A stretch of 64,000 nt of DNA from Reticulitermes speratus (lineage: Eukaryota; Arthropoda; Insecta; Blattodea; Rhinotermitidae), in assembly GCA_021186555.1 (NCBI GenBank), contig JAJKFL010000005.1, forward strand, positions 5,092,321 to 5,156,320, given 5' to 3'. Shown piece after piece: positions 33,294 to 43,320 of this stretch. Position numbers and translations under genes: made by a program. The notes under the pieces were generated by a model. That model was not told where the DNA came from and made no database searches. It saw only the letters and a list, made by a program, of their open reading frames with translations. Every line of letters starts with the position of its first letter. Positions within the stretch are counted from its first letter, which is position 1.

Positions 33294-33425
33294 ACCCCCC
33301 GTAAAATAACTACCCCTCGTTTCAGTTGAATAGGATACTGCGTGGGACCCACAACCGGTATGGATAATTTGGGGAAGAGAAGATTTCTCTTGCCCCTGCC
33401 TGGATTCGAAAACCGGAACGTATTC
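33294..33425 (-). mobile_element. SINE family B, proximal part (continuation)
   Basis: Continuation of the split family-B copy. It is degenerate, with a B-box-like relic (minus strand TTTTCGAATCCAGG) near 33400. Confidence 0.5.
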
Positions 33426-33639
33426 GTGTTCATTTATTTTACTTACACATCTGGTATAGGAAAAGATAATCGCAGAGAGACTGTAACGATCAGAGATTTT
33501 ATTTCTGGTGTCCGGTTTGATAAACGTAATACATTGTTTAACGGTTCCCAAGATCCTGTCAGTCCATCAGACTGCGCAAGGTCAAAAGGAAAGATCAATG
33601 GCGAATGGTGAATTGGAAAGGAATTGGAAAGAAGCAGTT

Positions 33640-33785
33640 GTAGCTTGATTGATGTGCTAACCTGGAAGGGAAGGCAAGGTACAAAAGCGTTCATTCAGGA
33701 CAGCCGGTGTTCCGGTCTAGGCTCGAACCAGACACCTCAAGATTGCAAGTCCAAACTGCTACCACGTGAGCCAACTTGTTTGGTT
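33640..33785 (-). mobile_element. SINE family F
   Basis: Minus strand: TGGCTCACGTGGTAGCAG as A-box-like and GTCTGGTTCGAGCCTAG as B-box-like, followed by a body with GGAACACCGGCTGTCCTG. A second, more decayed copy is at 55170-55300. Confidence 0.6.
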
Positions 33786-33789
33786 ACGC

Positions 33790-34312
33790 CATAGTGAAAA
33801 TTTTGTAACGTTACTTAATGAACTATAATGATATTCTAATTAATGTACTTTCCTAACCAAACTTCGAGCACTAATTTTTATAAATGATAATTGGCAATGA
33901 CGTAAATGAGCGTAAACTTACGTCAATGCGGACAAAATCAACATCAGCTAACAAATTTAATTGTGGATAAATACGGGATTAGGTATCACGCCGTCTTCGG
34001 CGTTTCTTCAACCTTACACATAAAAAGTGGTTTTAATGACAGTAGGAAAGCAACATAATACATGAAAGTTAAATTTTTCTGGCATGTTACGTCGTGCCGA
34101 TTGGTAAATAGTAAACCAGTCAGCACGGCGTAACGTCTCAGAATGCTGCTGTAACGACCTGAAATCTCCTACTCTAAGACATATTACCATTTTACGTTTC
34201 AGGATTACATGGCGCTCACTTATCATAAATTATCAGTGGTGGCAGAGCGATATTTACTGATGATACGGTGATTAAAAGAGTTAGTGGGTTTGACCTCCAC
34301 TGATACAAAGTG
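33790..34312. other. no recognisable feature
   Basis: AT-rich, nothing recognised. Confidence 0.3.
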
Positions 34313-34382
34313 CATATCATTACACAGTATTTGATCCAACAAACTGCGCAATCCGTAATAAATAATTATTTGTCACTTATGT

Positions 34383-34424
34383 TCCTCGTACGTGTTTCGA
34401 CCTCTACAACGTCAACAATACTCT
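34383..34424 (-). ncRNA. hammerhead-like motif HH6, left arm, degenerate
   Basis: Minus strand TTGTAGAGGTCGAAACACG matches the 3' half of HH7 almost exactly. The CTGATGATGACC half has decayed to TTGTTGACG. Stem II is therefore weakened. Confidence 0.5.
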
Positions 34425-34860
34425 CAATTAAAATTACTAAAAATTTTTACAATATAAATCAATTAACAAATATGTTTACAATTCCAAATAGTATTGTCAA
34501 TTAAGCTTACTAAAAATATTTACAATATAAATAAACAAATATTTTTGCAATTCTAAACAATACTGTAAATTACTAAAATGTTTAAAATATAAACCAATTA
34601 ACAAATACGTTTACAATTCTAAACAGTATTATCAATTAAAATTACTAAGAGTGTTTAAAATATAATAAATTAAATATTTTTTTTTTACAATTCTAAAAAT
34701 AATGTCAATTCAAATTACTAAAATGTTTAATATATAAATCAATATTTAATTGATTTATATTTTAAAACTTTTTAGTAATCATAATTAACAATATTGTATT
34801 TCAACTCTACACATGCAAAGACTTGAAAGAATCTGCTGCACTTGTATACCTTTGTATGTA

Positions 34861-34903
34861 CCTCCCTGATGATGACCTTGTAGAGGTCGAAACATGTAGG
34901 AGG
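34861..34903 (+). ncRNA. hammerhead-like motif HH7, best copy
   Basis: Stem I CCTCC (34861-34865) pairs with GGAGG (34899-34903). The core CTGATGA (34866-34872) is exact. One extra T (34873) precedes stem II GACC (74-77)/GGTC (85-88). GAAA follows, then CATGT and A at the H17 position. Stem III is ACATGT, either a tiny two-pair hairpin or a dimer contact. Type I topology. The known relatives are minimal hammerheads in Penelope-like element repeats. Confidence 0.7.
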
Positions 34904-34984
34904 AACATAAGTCGTAAATGGTTATTTATTATGGATTGTGCAATTCGTTGGATCAAATACTGTATAATCAATCTATTGCATGGA

Positions 34985-35335
34985 ACGTGGATTACGTTAA
35001 AGTTGATATCATATATCGTGAATTGGTTTAAAATACACTGGACGAAATAGACACGCACACACACACACACACCCTATAGCCCAAGTTTAACTTTCCTACC
35101 CAATTATGAAACGTAGAATAGATAATTAACTGTACAGAGCCGTGTCCCATGGAATGTAGTTATCCAGCTAGTCAAACGCCAAACAGACTATATGGACACC
35201 AAATATCGAAGACCGTATGCACGACGTCTCTCCTTCCTATCCTGACCCACACGAATGGAGTCCGCATCTTCGAAAATTATTTCAAACAAAAATTTTTATT
35301 GTATACTTACTTCTTTCCTTTAATTATTTCTTTCA
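34985..35335. other. (CA)n tract at 35051-35073, otherwise nothing recognised
   Basis: A short CA microsatellite lies in otherwise featureless sequence. Confidence 0.5.
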
Positions 35336-35575
35336 GATGAATCTACCACAAACTGCCTTCTGAAACACGTGATTGAAGGAAAGTTAGAAGGAAGGATAGA
35401 AATGACGGGACGACGAGGGAGAAGACGAAAGCAGCTACTGGATGACCTTAAGGAAAAGAAAATACACTGGAAATTGAAAGAGGAAGCACTAGATCGCACC
35501 CTGTGGAGAACTCGCTTTGGAAGAGGCTACGGACCTGTCGTAAGACAGACTACAGAATGAATGAATGAATCTACC
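35336..35575 (+). mobile_element. LINE family 2, 3' end, AATG tail
   Basis: Translation includes NCLLKHVIEGKLEGRIEMTG, RRGRRRKQLLDDLKEK, KEEALDRTLWRTRFGRGYGP and VVRQTTE then a stop. The 3' end is (AATG)n at 35556-35570. The best-preserved C-terminus of this family in the window, open for about 70 codons; everything upstream is missing. Confidence 0.85.
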
Positions 35576-35589
35576 ACGCGTGCTGCATA

Positions 35590-35815
35590 CCCCACCCAAA
35601 TCTCGTACTTGATTTGATTCCACTGAAAATGTTTGCTGTGAAGTACATATCTATGAGCAGTTTTCTGCATCATCCTGCAAATTTCTTCCGTCTATGTCGA
35701 AATATTCTACTCAGCACTTTGCACTCACGTACAAGCCGAGTTCGTTCTAATGCAGACCATGTTTTAAACCCACATAATGCAACAGGCAAACTCGTAGCTG
35801 TGTTTACTTCAATAT
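35590..35815 (-). mobile_element. LINE reverse transcriptase thumb fragment (family 1-like)
   Basis: Minus-strand translation reads TSLPVALCGFKTWSALERTR then VLSRIFRHRRKK and further degenerate sequence. It aligns with LPVVLYGCETWSLTLR and RVLRRIFGPKRDE in LINE family 1, as seen at 8.3 kb. It is an isolated piece. Confidence 0.6.
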
Positions 35816-35939
35816 TTGGGGCCCAGGATAGCTCGATTAGTAGCTATATCGATTATGTTACCAACTACACGAGAGAAAAATTGTTGTTTGGCTCACGGAA
35901 GTGCAAGAGAAATTCCTTCACAGCGCTTACGGCGTCTGT

Positions 35940-36138
35940 GAGACATGGCGTCCTATTCAATGAGTACCTGGACAATTCGACGGGTGGAGAAGCAGCGAGG
36001 ATGTGAAGCTAACCACTCATCTTTAACTAGACGCACAGATTAAGAATGCCTGGAGCTACACCTCCATTCCCTTAAATGTCCTCATGGCGTGGTGCTTAGT
36101 TCAGCATAGGCCCAGTTTTACCTTTACGTCTTGAGATA
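35940..36138 (+). mobile_element. SINE family E, diverged
   Basis: AAGCTAACCACTCATC, AGATTAAGAATGCCTGGAGC and CACCTCCATTCCC follow family-E order, ending in a TTTACCTTTAC tail. Confidence 0.5.
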
Positions 36139-36139
36139 G

Positions 36140-36885
36140 GAGCGGGGTGGTTGAGCGTAATTTGTACTTACTGAGTACGAGACGTAGACCGGTATGGCAG
36201 GATTACACTCATAAAGTCCCCGTCATTTTTCATGACAAACTTCAGAGCAAGTCTCACAGACCTTACGGTCCTCCTATCTGTCATTTGATAGCAGCTACTA
36301 CATAAGCAGACTTCCACAGTTCCGATTACAGAAACGCATTGACCTATGCGCACACGATTTCGCGCACTCTCCCAACTTGTGACATCAGCCTAGGCTCGTT
36401 AGAGTTACCTGAGCCTCAAGCTGGAGACTTTGTGGAATTAATCATGCTATAACTAAGAATCGGATATGTTTTATCTGATTTTGTTGTACTTGCTGTTTGA
36501 GTTACACGGGGCCGACATTTTGTCACATAAGAATCAAACCAAGCAATGAGATAAATGTCAATTACACATCAGTGCTGGAGGACAAAGCAATCATACTTAT
36601 GGATCCTAAATTTACAAATTCAAGACTCTGAATAAACACAAAAAAATTCAAAATACGTGTATGAAATTACAAATTATCAAAATTTTACGACTGATCAGTA
36701 AACCTTCTTCATAATCTCCATGGGTTTTTGAAGATCTTCATTCGAATCACCCTAAAAAAGTTAACAGTTGCCTTGTGTTTAAAACGCAACTTATAAAAGA
36801 CGAACTGAAAAGGTAGGATTGGGTAATTAAAGTTAGCGAAGAACGAAAAGCATCTTATTTGTATTCCTCACCAAATATCCCCAAG
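36140..36885. other. no recognisable feature
   Basis: AT-rich, no repeat partner. Confidence 0.3.
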
Positions 36886-36888
36886 GCG

Positions 36889-37210
36889 ATCGAATCAAGG
36901 AGAATGAGGTGGGCGGGGCATGTGGCACGTACGGTGAGAGGAGAGGTGCATACGTAGTTTGGTGTGGAATCCTGAAGGATGGAGCGAATTTGTAAGACGC
37001 AGACATAAATGTAATGATAACATTAAAATAAAGCTTTAAAGAAGATGGATGGAAGGACGTGGACTAAATTCGTCTGCCCAGGATACCAGAAATTTGGCGG
37101 CTGTTGTGAAGACAGTAAGGAACATATTAGTTCCGTAAAGTGGAGGTGGATTTCTTGACTGACTCAGAACTAACAGGTTCTCAACAAGGACTCTGCTCCA
37201 TGGAGTCAAC
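36889..37210 (+). mobile_element. LINE family 1, 3' end, degenerate
   Basis: The DNA follows the family-1 tail (AGGTGGGCGGGGCATGTGGC, then the AGACGCAGACATAAATGTAA region) to the 3' end GGACTCTGCTCCATGGAGTC. The frame is broken by stops and indels. Confidence 0.75.
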
Positions 37211-37340
37211 TGGTCAGTTAACGATAACTGAAATTAATGCTACAATAGTGAAACAGTCATTTGGAAATAGCTACATTACGGTTTCAAGTTTCTTTCCACA
37301 GCTATGAACTGGTCATCCTGCACAAAGTAACTCCATCTTT

Positions 37341-37545
37341 AAAATCTGTGGTCTTTTGGGTAATTACACGGCGTCGTGTGGTAATTATTTACCATTTTTT
37401 CGGGACAACGTATCGGCCCCATCTTCAAGGGGCCAAGAAGTCCCGAAACGTCGTCAAACAACTAACACACGACGCTGCGCAATATCCCAAAAGAGCGCAG
37501 GTCTCATTTACGTCGCGACGGAAGACTGAAATCACGAATAAACAA
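37341..37545. mobile_element. fold-back element, copy 1
   Basis: Inverted arms of about 70-85 bp, diverged, around a short centre. The left reads GTGGTCTTTTGGGTAATTAC and CGTCGTGTGGTAATTA; the right is its inverted counterpart ending near GCGCAGGTCTCATTTACG. Each arm carries a hammerhead-like half: CCCGAAACGTC on plus, CCTTGAAGATGGGGCCGA on minus. Other copies at 42691-42895 and 51321-51541. Confidence 0.75.
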
Positions 37546-37639
37546 ACATTTGTGAGTCACTATTTACATACACCAACCGGATGCACCTCCATTTAAAAAA
37601 CTGTATGGTTTACCAAAACATATTTAAAAACTTTACAAA

Positions 37640-37975
37640 ACCCGACACATGCCTCGGTTCTTCATAGAACCATCTTCAGGGGCTTATTGTCGCCAAAACT
37701 GCATATATTAAAACGTCTTTTACATTGGTTCACATTTTGGCACGGTTTTTCACTTTTTCACTGTTTGGTATGCACAGACACTATTTGTAATTCGTGCTAA
37801 AATAATATGTTAATATTTCCGTAGGTATTGTATTGATGCATGGTACTGGTTTATCTTGTTCGTTAGGTCGTATTTTTCATGGCGTAGGCTGTACCGTTTG
37901 TGTGTGCGTCTGATACTGTAGTATAAAAGACGTTTCAATATATGCAGCTCCAACGACAATAAACCCCTGATCGCG
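37640..37975. repeat. inverted-repeat element with hammerhead-like arm HH8
   Basis: Arms at 37676-37720 and 37925-37970 are inverted copies (AAACCCCTGA, GCATATAT, ACGTCTTTT landmarks). The left end, on the minus strand, has CTGAAGA, extra T, stem II GGTTC/GAACC and a decayed GAGGC in place of GAAAC. The right arm stops at CCCCTGA and joins a TCGCGGCGGAAGCCTGAAAT fragment of the fold-back family. Confidence 0.6.
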
Positions 37976-37994
37976 GCGGAAGCCTGAAATGAAG

Positions 37995-38598
37995 GTTAAC
38001 TCCATCTATAGTCCGTATCACAGGCAGAGTGTAATTATTTACTGAAGCAGGAATGCAGTTCATCTGCAATTAACGTCTTACTAATCACAGGACTCGGCAT
38101 GAGCTCTCGACACAACTGCAGCCATTTTGTGTTGATGAAAGAAAATGGACGACTATTACAGGAAACAGTTACGAAGGGATATTAGTCGGAATTGAGTCGG
38201 TTGTATGTTTTGAAATCAGGGCTTCGATACTGAGGTACAGTGGGGGTTTTCTCGTAAGTTTGACATCAGTAATATATTTAAATCTTCTCCAAGTATTTTT
38301 CATTGTTCGTTCTGTACTTGATAAGAGTTTACTATTCTGACGGGACACAACGCTTAGAAAACTGGCTCTGTTGTTACAATATACAGAAACAGATGGGGAG
38401 GGAGCATTTACTGAGTTCTGTTTAATAAAACCAACCACTGACTAACTAAAACTGGTAAACTGAAATACCGTTTTCCATGATAAGTAACTGTCATGCTTAA
38501 ATATATAATACCCAAGCTAATATAGCTTTTTTCCGATATTTCAATGCTTCATTAAATGCGGTTTTCCCCTCCAATTCCCAAGTTGTCGTTCCAATAAA
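37995..38598. other. no recognisable feature
   Basis: No repeat partner or credible frame. Confidence 0.3.
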
Positions 38599-38599
38599 A

Positions 38600-38860
38600 C
38601 AAAATGTATTTTTGAAGCATTTATTTTCATACAAACTTAGGCACAAAATCTTACAATATTATTAATTAATTAATTTTAATTAATTAAACTTATACACAAA
38701 ATCTTACAATATTATTAATTAATTAATTAATTGTAATTAATTAAACTTATGCACAAAATCTTACAATATTATTAATTATATTATTAATTAATTAATTTTA
38801 ATAATATTGTAAGATTTTGTGCATAAGTTGGTATGAAAATAAATACTTCCAATTGTGATA
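38600..38860. repeat. AT-rich tandem and inverted repeat, 32-bp perfect arms
   Basis: Three tandem units of about 63-67 bp with CACAAAATCTTACAATATTA and long TTAA-rich linkers. The third unit forms a perfect 32-bp inverted repeat (38744-38775 with 38798-38829) across a 22-bp spacer. Outer flanks TTTATTTTCATAC and GTATGAAAATAAA are also inverted, so the whole block is one fold-back structure. Confidence 0.9.
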
Positions 38861-39159
38861 AGATGCACGGTCAATACAACGTAAATGTATTTTTGAAGTT
38901 TGACAAGGCTATTGGATGCGATAACTGGCAATTTCTTTTTTCACCAAGACTCAATAAATGTTCTTCATCTTGCCCAGCATTGCCAATTGTGCTCACATGT
39001 TGGTTGAGTCATTGACGCTGTCGTCATAATAGGCGCTATACCATCTCCTGCACTACTGCGGGAAACACGTAAACAACCAAGCAAGCAACGAATGACCCAA
39101 AAACCGGCCTCATCTGTAGGGATAGTGATGTTCCTGAGGTCTTAAAAAATCCCAGCTAA

Positions 39160-39445
39160 TAAACAGAGTTCTCCTTCGGAGGGGAAGTAAAGCCGTCGGT
39201 CCCATGTCGTAGATTTACGGCATGTAAAAGAACCTTACGGGCATGAATAGAGATGTTTCGTAAGCAAAATTCAGCGGCAATTTCTCACCCAAGTCTCCTG
39301 ATTGACTGCTAGATGGCTCTGGAAGTCACATCAGGATTGAGTAGAACTTGTGCAGTCAGTGGGTTGGTCACTCACTACACCTATGCACACGACCCAAGAA
39401 ACCTCCGAAAGGAGGCCATATGCTCCACAAGGAGCGACAGGATAA
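39160..39445 (+). mobile_element. SINE- or LINE-tail-like repeat (GTAAAGCCGTCGGTCCC motif)
   Basis: GGGGAAGTAAAGCCGTCGGT and GTAGATTTACGGCATGTAAA resemble, from memory, the conserved GACGTTAAGCCGTCGGTCCC block shared by many animal SINE and LINE 3' ends. The segment ends CAAGGAGCGACAGGATAAAT with an AATAATAACAA tail. There is no other copy in the window to define its limits. Confidence 0.45.
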
Positions 39446-39669
39446 ATAATAACAATAAACAGAGTTCACACACGATAATAAGCAATGCTCATTCAGATCT
39501 CATGAGATGTTACTGAGATCTCATGAGATGTTACGTCTTGTCAACTGCAGATAGACTATCAATACGATAGACTAATCGATAGACTATCAATACGAAACAA
39601 TGTCGTAATAAGCAGTGGAATGGGAAAACAGAAGTAATACAGTACTAGCAAAGATAAGAGTAGGTGGGG

Positions 39670-39905
39670 ACTAGGCTACGGAATGTATGATCCGGGTTTT
39701 GAATCCCGAAAAGGATAGTTTTGTCTGCCCAGAACGACTCCTCCTATCTAATGGCTACCGGGCCTCTTTCCTGGGTGGTCAAGCGGACAGGGATTGAGGC
39801 TAAATACTCACTTCCATCTAGTGCTGAGGTTAAGGATAAATGAAGCTATACACCTACTCCGCCATATGTCTGAATGCAGTGCACACGCACAACTTTACTT
39901 TTAGC
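39670..39905 (+). mobile_element. SINE family E, near full length
   Basis: B-box-like GGGTTTTGAATCCCG, then CATCTAGTGCTGAGGTTAAG, AAGCTATACACCTACTCC and a TTTACTTTT end. It preserves the uninterrupted TCTAGTGC site at which the element at 63240-63794 inserted in another copy. Confidence 0.65.
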
Positions 39906-40044
39906 AAAATCTGCAACAATATAGATTAGTCTCACGTGGATAGACCGAATATTGAACTACGCCTGTGCAATTATTAGCCGCCATCTAACCGACTGAGCCA
40001 TCGTACGACTGAGACGATCTGCAAAATGAGTGTGTTAATGTTGT

Positions 40045-41075
40045 TATTTAGCCCCTGTGCCTAAGCACCATAGCCAGTGCATAAGTAGTGACATGTTTAG
40101 CCACTGTGCCTAAACGTCATAGCCGGTGCATCAGTATCGATGTTTAGTCACTGTGACTAAAGTCCATAGCTAGTGCATCAGTATCGACGTGTTTAGCCAC
40201 TGAGCCTAAATTTAGCCACTGTGCCTAAACGTCATAGCCGGTGCATCAGTATCGATGTTTAGTCACTGTGACTAAACTCCATAGCCAGTGCATCAGTATC
40301 GACGTGTTTAGCCACTGAGCCTAAATTTAGCCACTGTGCCTAAACGTCATAGCCAGTGCATCAGTATCGATGTTTAGTCACTGTGTCTAAATTTAGTCAC
40401 TGTGCCTAAACTCCATAGCCAGTGCATCAGTATCGACGTGTTTAGCCACTGAGCCTAAATTTAGCCACTGAGACTAAATTTAGTCACTGTGCCTAAACGC
40501 CATTGCCAGTGCATCAGTATTAATGTGTTTAGCCACTGTGTGTAAATTTGGCCACTGTGCCTAAACTCCATAGCCAGTGCATCAGTATCGACGTGTTTAG
40601 CCACTGAGCCTAAATTTAGCCACTGAGACTAAATTTAGTCACTGTGCCTAAACGCCATTGCCAGTGCATCAGTATTGATGTGTTTAGCCACTGTGTGTAA
40701 ATTTGGCCACTGTGCCTAAACTTCATAGCCAGTGCATCAGTATCGACGTGTTTAGCCACTGAGCCTAAATTTAGCCACTGAGACTAAATTTAGTCACTGT
40801 GCCTAAACGCCATTGCCAGTGCATCAGTTTTGATGTGTTAGCCACTGTGTGTAAATTTAGTCACTGTGCATAAAAGACATACACAGTGCATAAATACTGC
40901 TATGTTTAGCCACTGTTCCTAAATTTAGTCACTGTGCCTAAACGCCATTGCCAGTGCATCAGCATTGATGTGTTTAGCCACCGTGCCTAAATTTACAGAC
41001 ACTGTGTCTAAACACCATAACCAGTGCTTCAACGTTCATGTTATTGAGCCCCTGTGCCTAAGCACCATACCCACT
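40045..41075. repeat. tandem array 7, complex, dyad-rich units
   Basis: Units of roughly 50 bp contain CATAGCCAGTGCATCAGTAT and one to three copies of a 19-bp near-palindrome TTTAGTCACTGTGACTAAA (or GCC variants). A higher-order unit of roughly 150 bp repeats about three times between 40.44 and 40.83 kb. The first and last units share GCCCCTGTGCCTAAGCACC, which the interior lacks. Confidence 0.92.
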
Positions 41076-42245
41076 GAAGAAGGGCGTCACACACACTCTA
41101 AATTTTGGCACTTGAGCTGTTTCTTCTCCTGGACAGTCTGAATCCTTTGCAATTATACAGGGTGTCTTTTATTTGTTCGATAAATGTGTACGATATCACG
41201 TGGATGTCAGAGCGTGCTGCTGATTACAGCAATCCCATACGGTCACTACGCTGTCGGATGACTCCCAACACATACAAATATGACGTCCATAACTAAATCA
41301 TTAACGGACAAACTGACAGACACAAACTGCTTCTTAAAAAGGGGCTCAGAATAAACACATTCCAAATTTCAGGCCCCTCAAAAGGAACACGGGACAGCAA
41401 TTTTGCTTCACCCCTCTAACTTTCCATTCTTATGGTAACGAATTTGACGATTCTGCCTACAGCATTGCTCAGAATTTTCTTTAGCAATTCATTTTGTATG
41501 AGTCAAGTGGCAATGAAATAAGATTCATTACTCACTGCCGGTAGCTGTCTGGTTGGCTAAAATGAGGTGGAGTATTCCAGTTCAAATGACAAAACACACA
41601 CTATACCGGTTTTATTTTGTGCAAGATGAAAAGACTGCTCTGTTAATGGCGACAACTCTTCGAGGAAAGATGAGGACAATATTATTGATCAATCATCTTC
41701 AGTCCATTTCATGTTTACTTTACACGTCAGAGTTCCCAGATGGTGAATAGGCACATAAAGGACCCCAACAAGTATTATAACTGCTACAACTATTTTTATA
41801 TCGAGAGACGAAATGTAATGAGTATCTTCTATAAATTTAATCCAAGCTTGCTGTACGAGTTACATTGGATACATTTGTACAGCTCAACAGATATATAAAG
41901 AGACACAAGATACATTGCTATAAGTGTCCTGTGTTATAATATTTTAACTAGTAAAAAAAAAAAGCCTATTTATATTCCGTCAAAACATCTCACATACTCA
42001 ATATTAGTACCAACAGCTACATGTTAACATCAGCAGTCATCCCACTGCTACCAACCCGCAGACAAATGTACTCAGCTAAACTGGAGGAAGCCCATACTAG
42101 GCCAGATAGTAAAACGTGATGCTTGTATCTGCACCGCTGCATTTTACTTGTTACGTATTAGTGAACAAAAATCTCCAACGCACCAAGAAATACTTCAACA
42201 AACTGCGTGAACATGCAGTGGTTCAAATAACACTGTTTCTTAATG
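41076..42245. other. no recognisable feature
   Basis: A lone TACAGGGTGTCTTTTATTTG at 41157 looks like a Tc1/mariner-type terminus, but I found no matching right end. Otherwise nothing. Confidence 0.3.
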
Positions 42246-42260
42246 AACATTTTAACAACT

Positions 42261-42524
42261 TTTTTTTTTCAATGGCTCGACAGCCCCTTGGGGGCCTAGG
42301 CCGCCTCATTTTTTCGAGGCTTCATGATCACACTTTTTAGACACACCACACTCGGTAGGACTCCTCTGGACGAGTGATCAGCCCGTCGCAGAGACCTCTA
42401 CCTGACAACACACAACACTCACAACAGACAGACATACGTGCCCTAGGCGGGATCCGAACCCACAATTCCAGCAAGCGAGCGACCGCAGACCCACGCCTTA
42501 GACCGCGCGGCCACTGGGATCGGC
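42261..42524 (-). mobile_element. SINE family A, full-length, 13-bp TSD
   Basis: A-box-like GGCCGCGCGGTCTAAGGCG, B-box-like TGGGTTCGGATCCCGCC, complete body and A-rich tail. Duplication CATTTTAACAACT at 42248-42260 and 42525-42537. Confidence 0.95.
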
Positions 42525-42564
42525 CATTTTAACAACTAGGCCTGTGTATTTTAAATGTTAAATG

Positions 42565-42627
42565 GGTTCAACCCCCCCCCCCCCCCCCCAAGATGGTGTA
42601 CTAGCGCACCGAAACATGTCGGGGTTT
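42565..42627 (+). ncRNA. hammerhead-like motif HH9
   Basis: Stem I AACCCC/GGGGTT, stem II GGTG/CACC, GAAACATGTC and the C at the cleavage position are intact. The CTGATGA core has decayed to CAAGATG and the 5' stem-I strand has expanded into a run of about 18 C. Confidence 0.5.
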
Positions 42628-42690
42628 ATGTAAAGTGATTGAATATTATGTTTTAACATTGTGTACAAGTTGGTGTTAATATATTGACAT

Positions 42691-42895
42691 TGATTTCAGG
42701 CTTCCGCCGCGATGTTGATGAAATCTGCGGTCTTCTGGGGTGTTACGCGGCGAAGTGTGGTAATTGTTTACCGACTTTTCGGGACAACGTATCGGTCCCA
42801 TCTTCACGGGTCAAGAGTCCGAGTAGGAAAAAAGGATCGATAAAACAATTACACCACGATGCCGTGTAATACCCTAGAAGACCGCAGATTTAATA
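42691..42895. mobile_element. fold-back element, copy 2
   Basis: Left arm ATTTCAGGCTTCCGCCGCGA, GTCTTCTGGGGTGTTACGCG; right arm the diverged inverse ending CTAGAAGACCGCAGATTT. The centre on the minus strand carries GTGAAGATGGGACCGATACG then GTCCCGAAAAGTC, a hammerhead-like half. Confidence 0.75.
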
Positions 42896-42910
42896 TATAT
42901 TGTAATAAAA

Positions 42911-42950
42911 CAGCTACATGTTTCGGCTAATCAGATAGCCATGTTGGGGA
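42911..42950 (-). ncRNA. hammerhead-like motif HH10, 5' half decayed
   Basis: Minus strand: stem II GGCTA/TAGCC and GAAACATGTA are exact. The CTGANGA position reads CCAACAT. A relative with GGCTA/TAGCT and GAAACACT is at 43283-43318 on the same strand. Confidence 0.4.
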
Positions 42951-43048
42951 AGTACATATAAGAAGATATAAAGTAAAATTTACAGCTTAAATTTTTGTTA
43001 CGTTTAGACCTCAATTTTTACAATATTTTAATTCTACGGAGAATTGTA

Positions 43049-43074
43049 AATATATATATATATATATATATATA
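43049..43074. repeat. (TA)n microsatellite
   Basis: About 13 TA dinucleotides between the two related hammerhead-like remnants. Confidence 0.95.
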
Positions 43075-43282
43075 AGTTTACAGCTATAACCATGCAGCTG
43101 TTTGTAACTATAATGAATGTATGTTGTCTTTGAAGTTGGTTTTTATCTTACTACCTGAAGCACTACGAGGATAAATTACCTTACGATAACATTGTAACAT
43201 TATACATGTAAAAGAAATCTTGTAAGCAGTAAACTTTTGTGTTATTATTTAAATGATTTTATTCATATCACATAATAAGAGT

Positions 43283-43318
43283 GTTTCAGCTAATTCAGTA
43301 GCCTCGTTGTACGTGGAC
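43283..43318 (-). ncRNA. hammerhead-like motif HH11, degenerate
   Basis: Minus strand ACGAGGCTACTGAATTAGC then TGAAACACT. Stem II GGCTA/TAGCT remains. It sits just left of array 8. Confidence 0.35.
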
Positions 43319-43320
43319 AA

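Larger units (their letters stand above)
34315..34970. repeat. inverted-repeat element with hammerhead-like arms
   Basis: Arms of about 98 bp (34315-34412 and 34873-34970, both with CAGTATTTGATCCAAC and ACTTATGTTCCTC in inverted order) flank an AT-rich interior with diverged tandem units of about 65-70 bp (AATTACTAAAA, TTTACAATATAAA, TTTACAATTCTAAACA). The outer arm ends carry hammerhead-like motifs pointing outward in opposite directions. Confidence 0.75.

Noticed and set aside
35614-36006. 130-codon plus-strand frame
   Set aside because: The left half is the antisense of a LINE reverse transcriptase fragment and the right end enters SINE E; a shadow frame.
41157-41340. Second TACAGGGTG-ended transposon
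   Set aside because: Only one end found; no inverted partner within several hundred bases.
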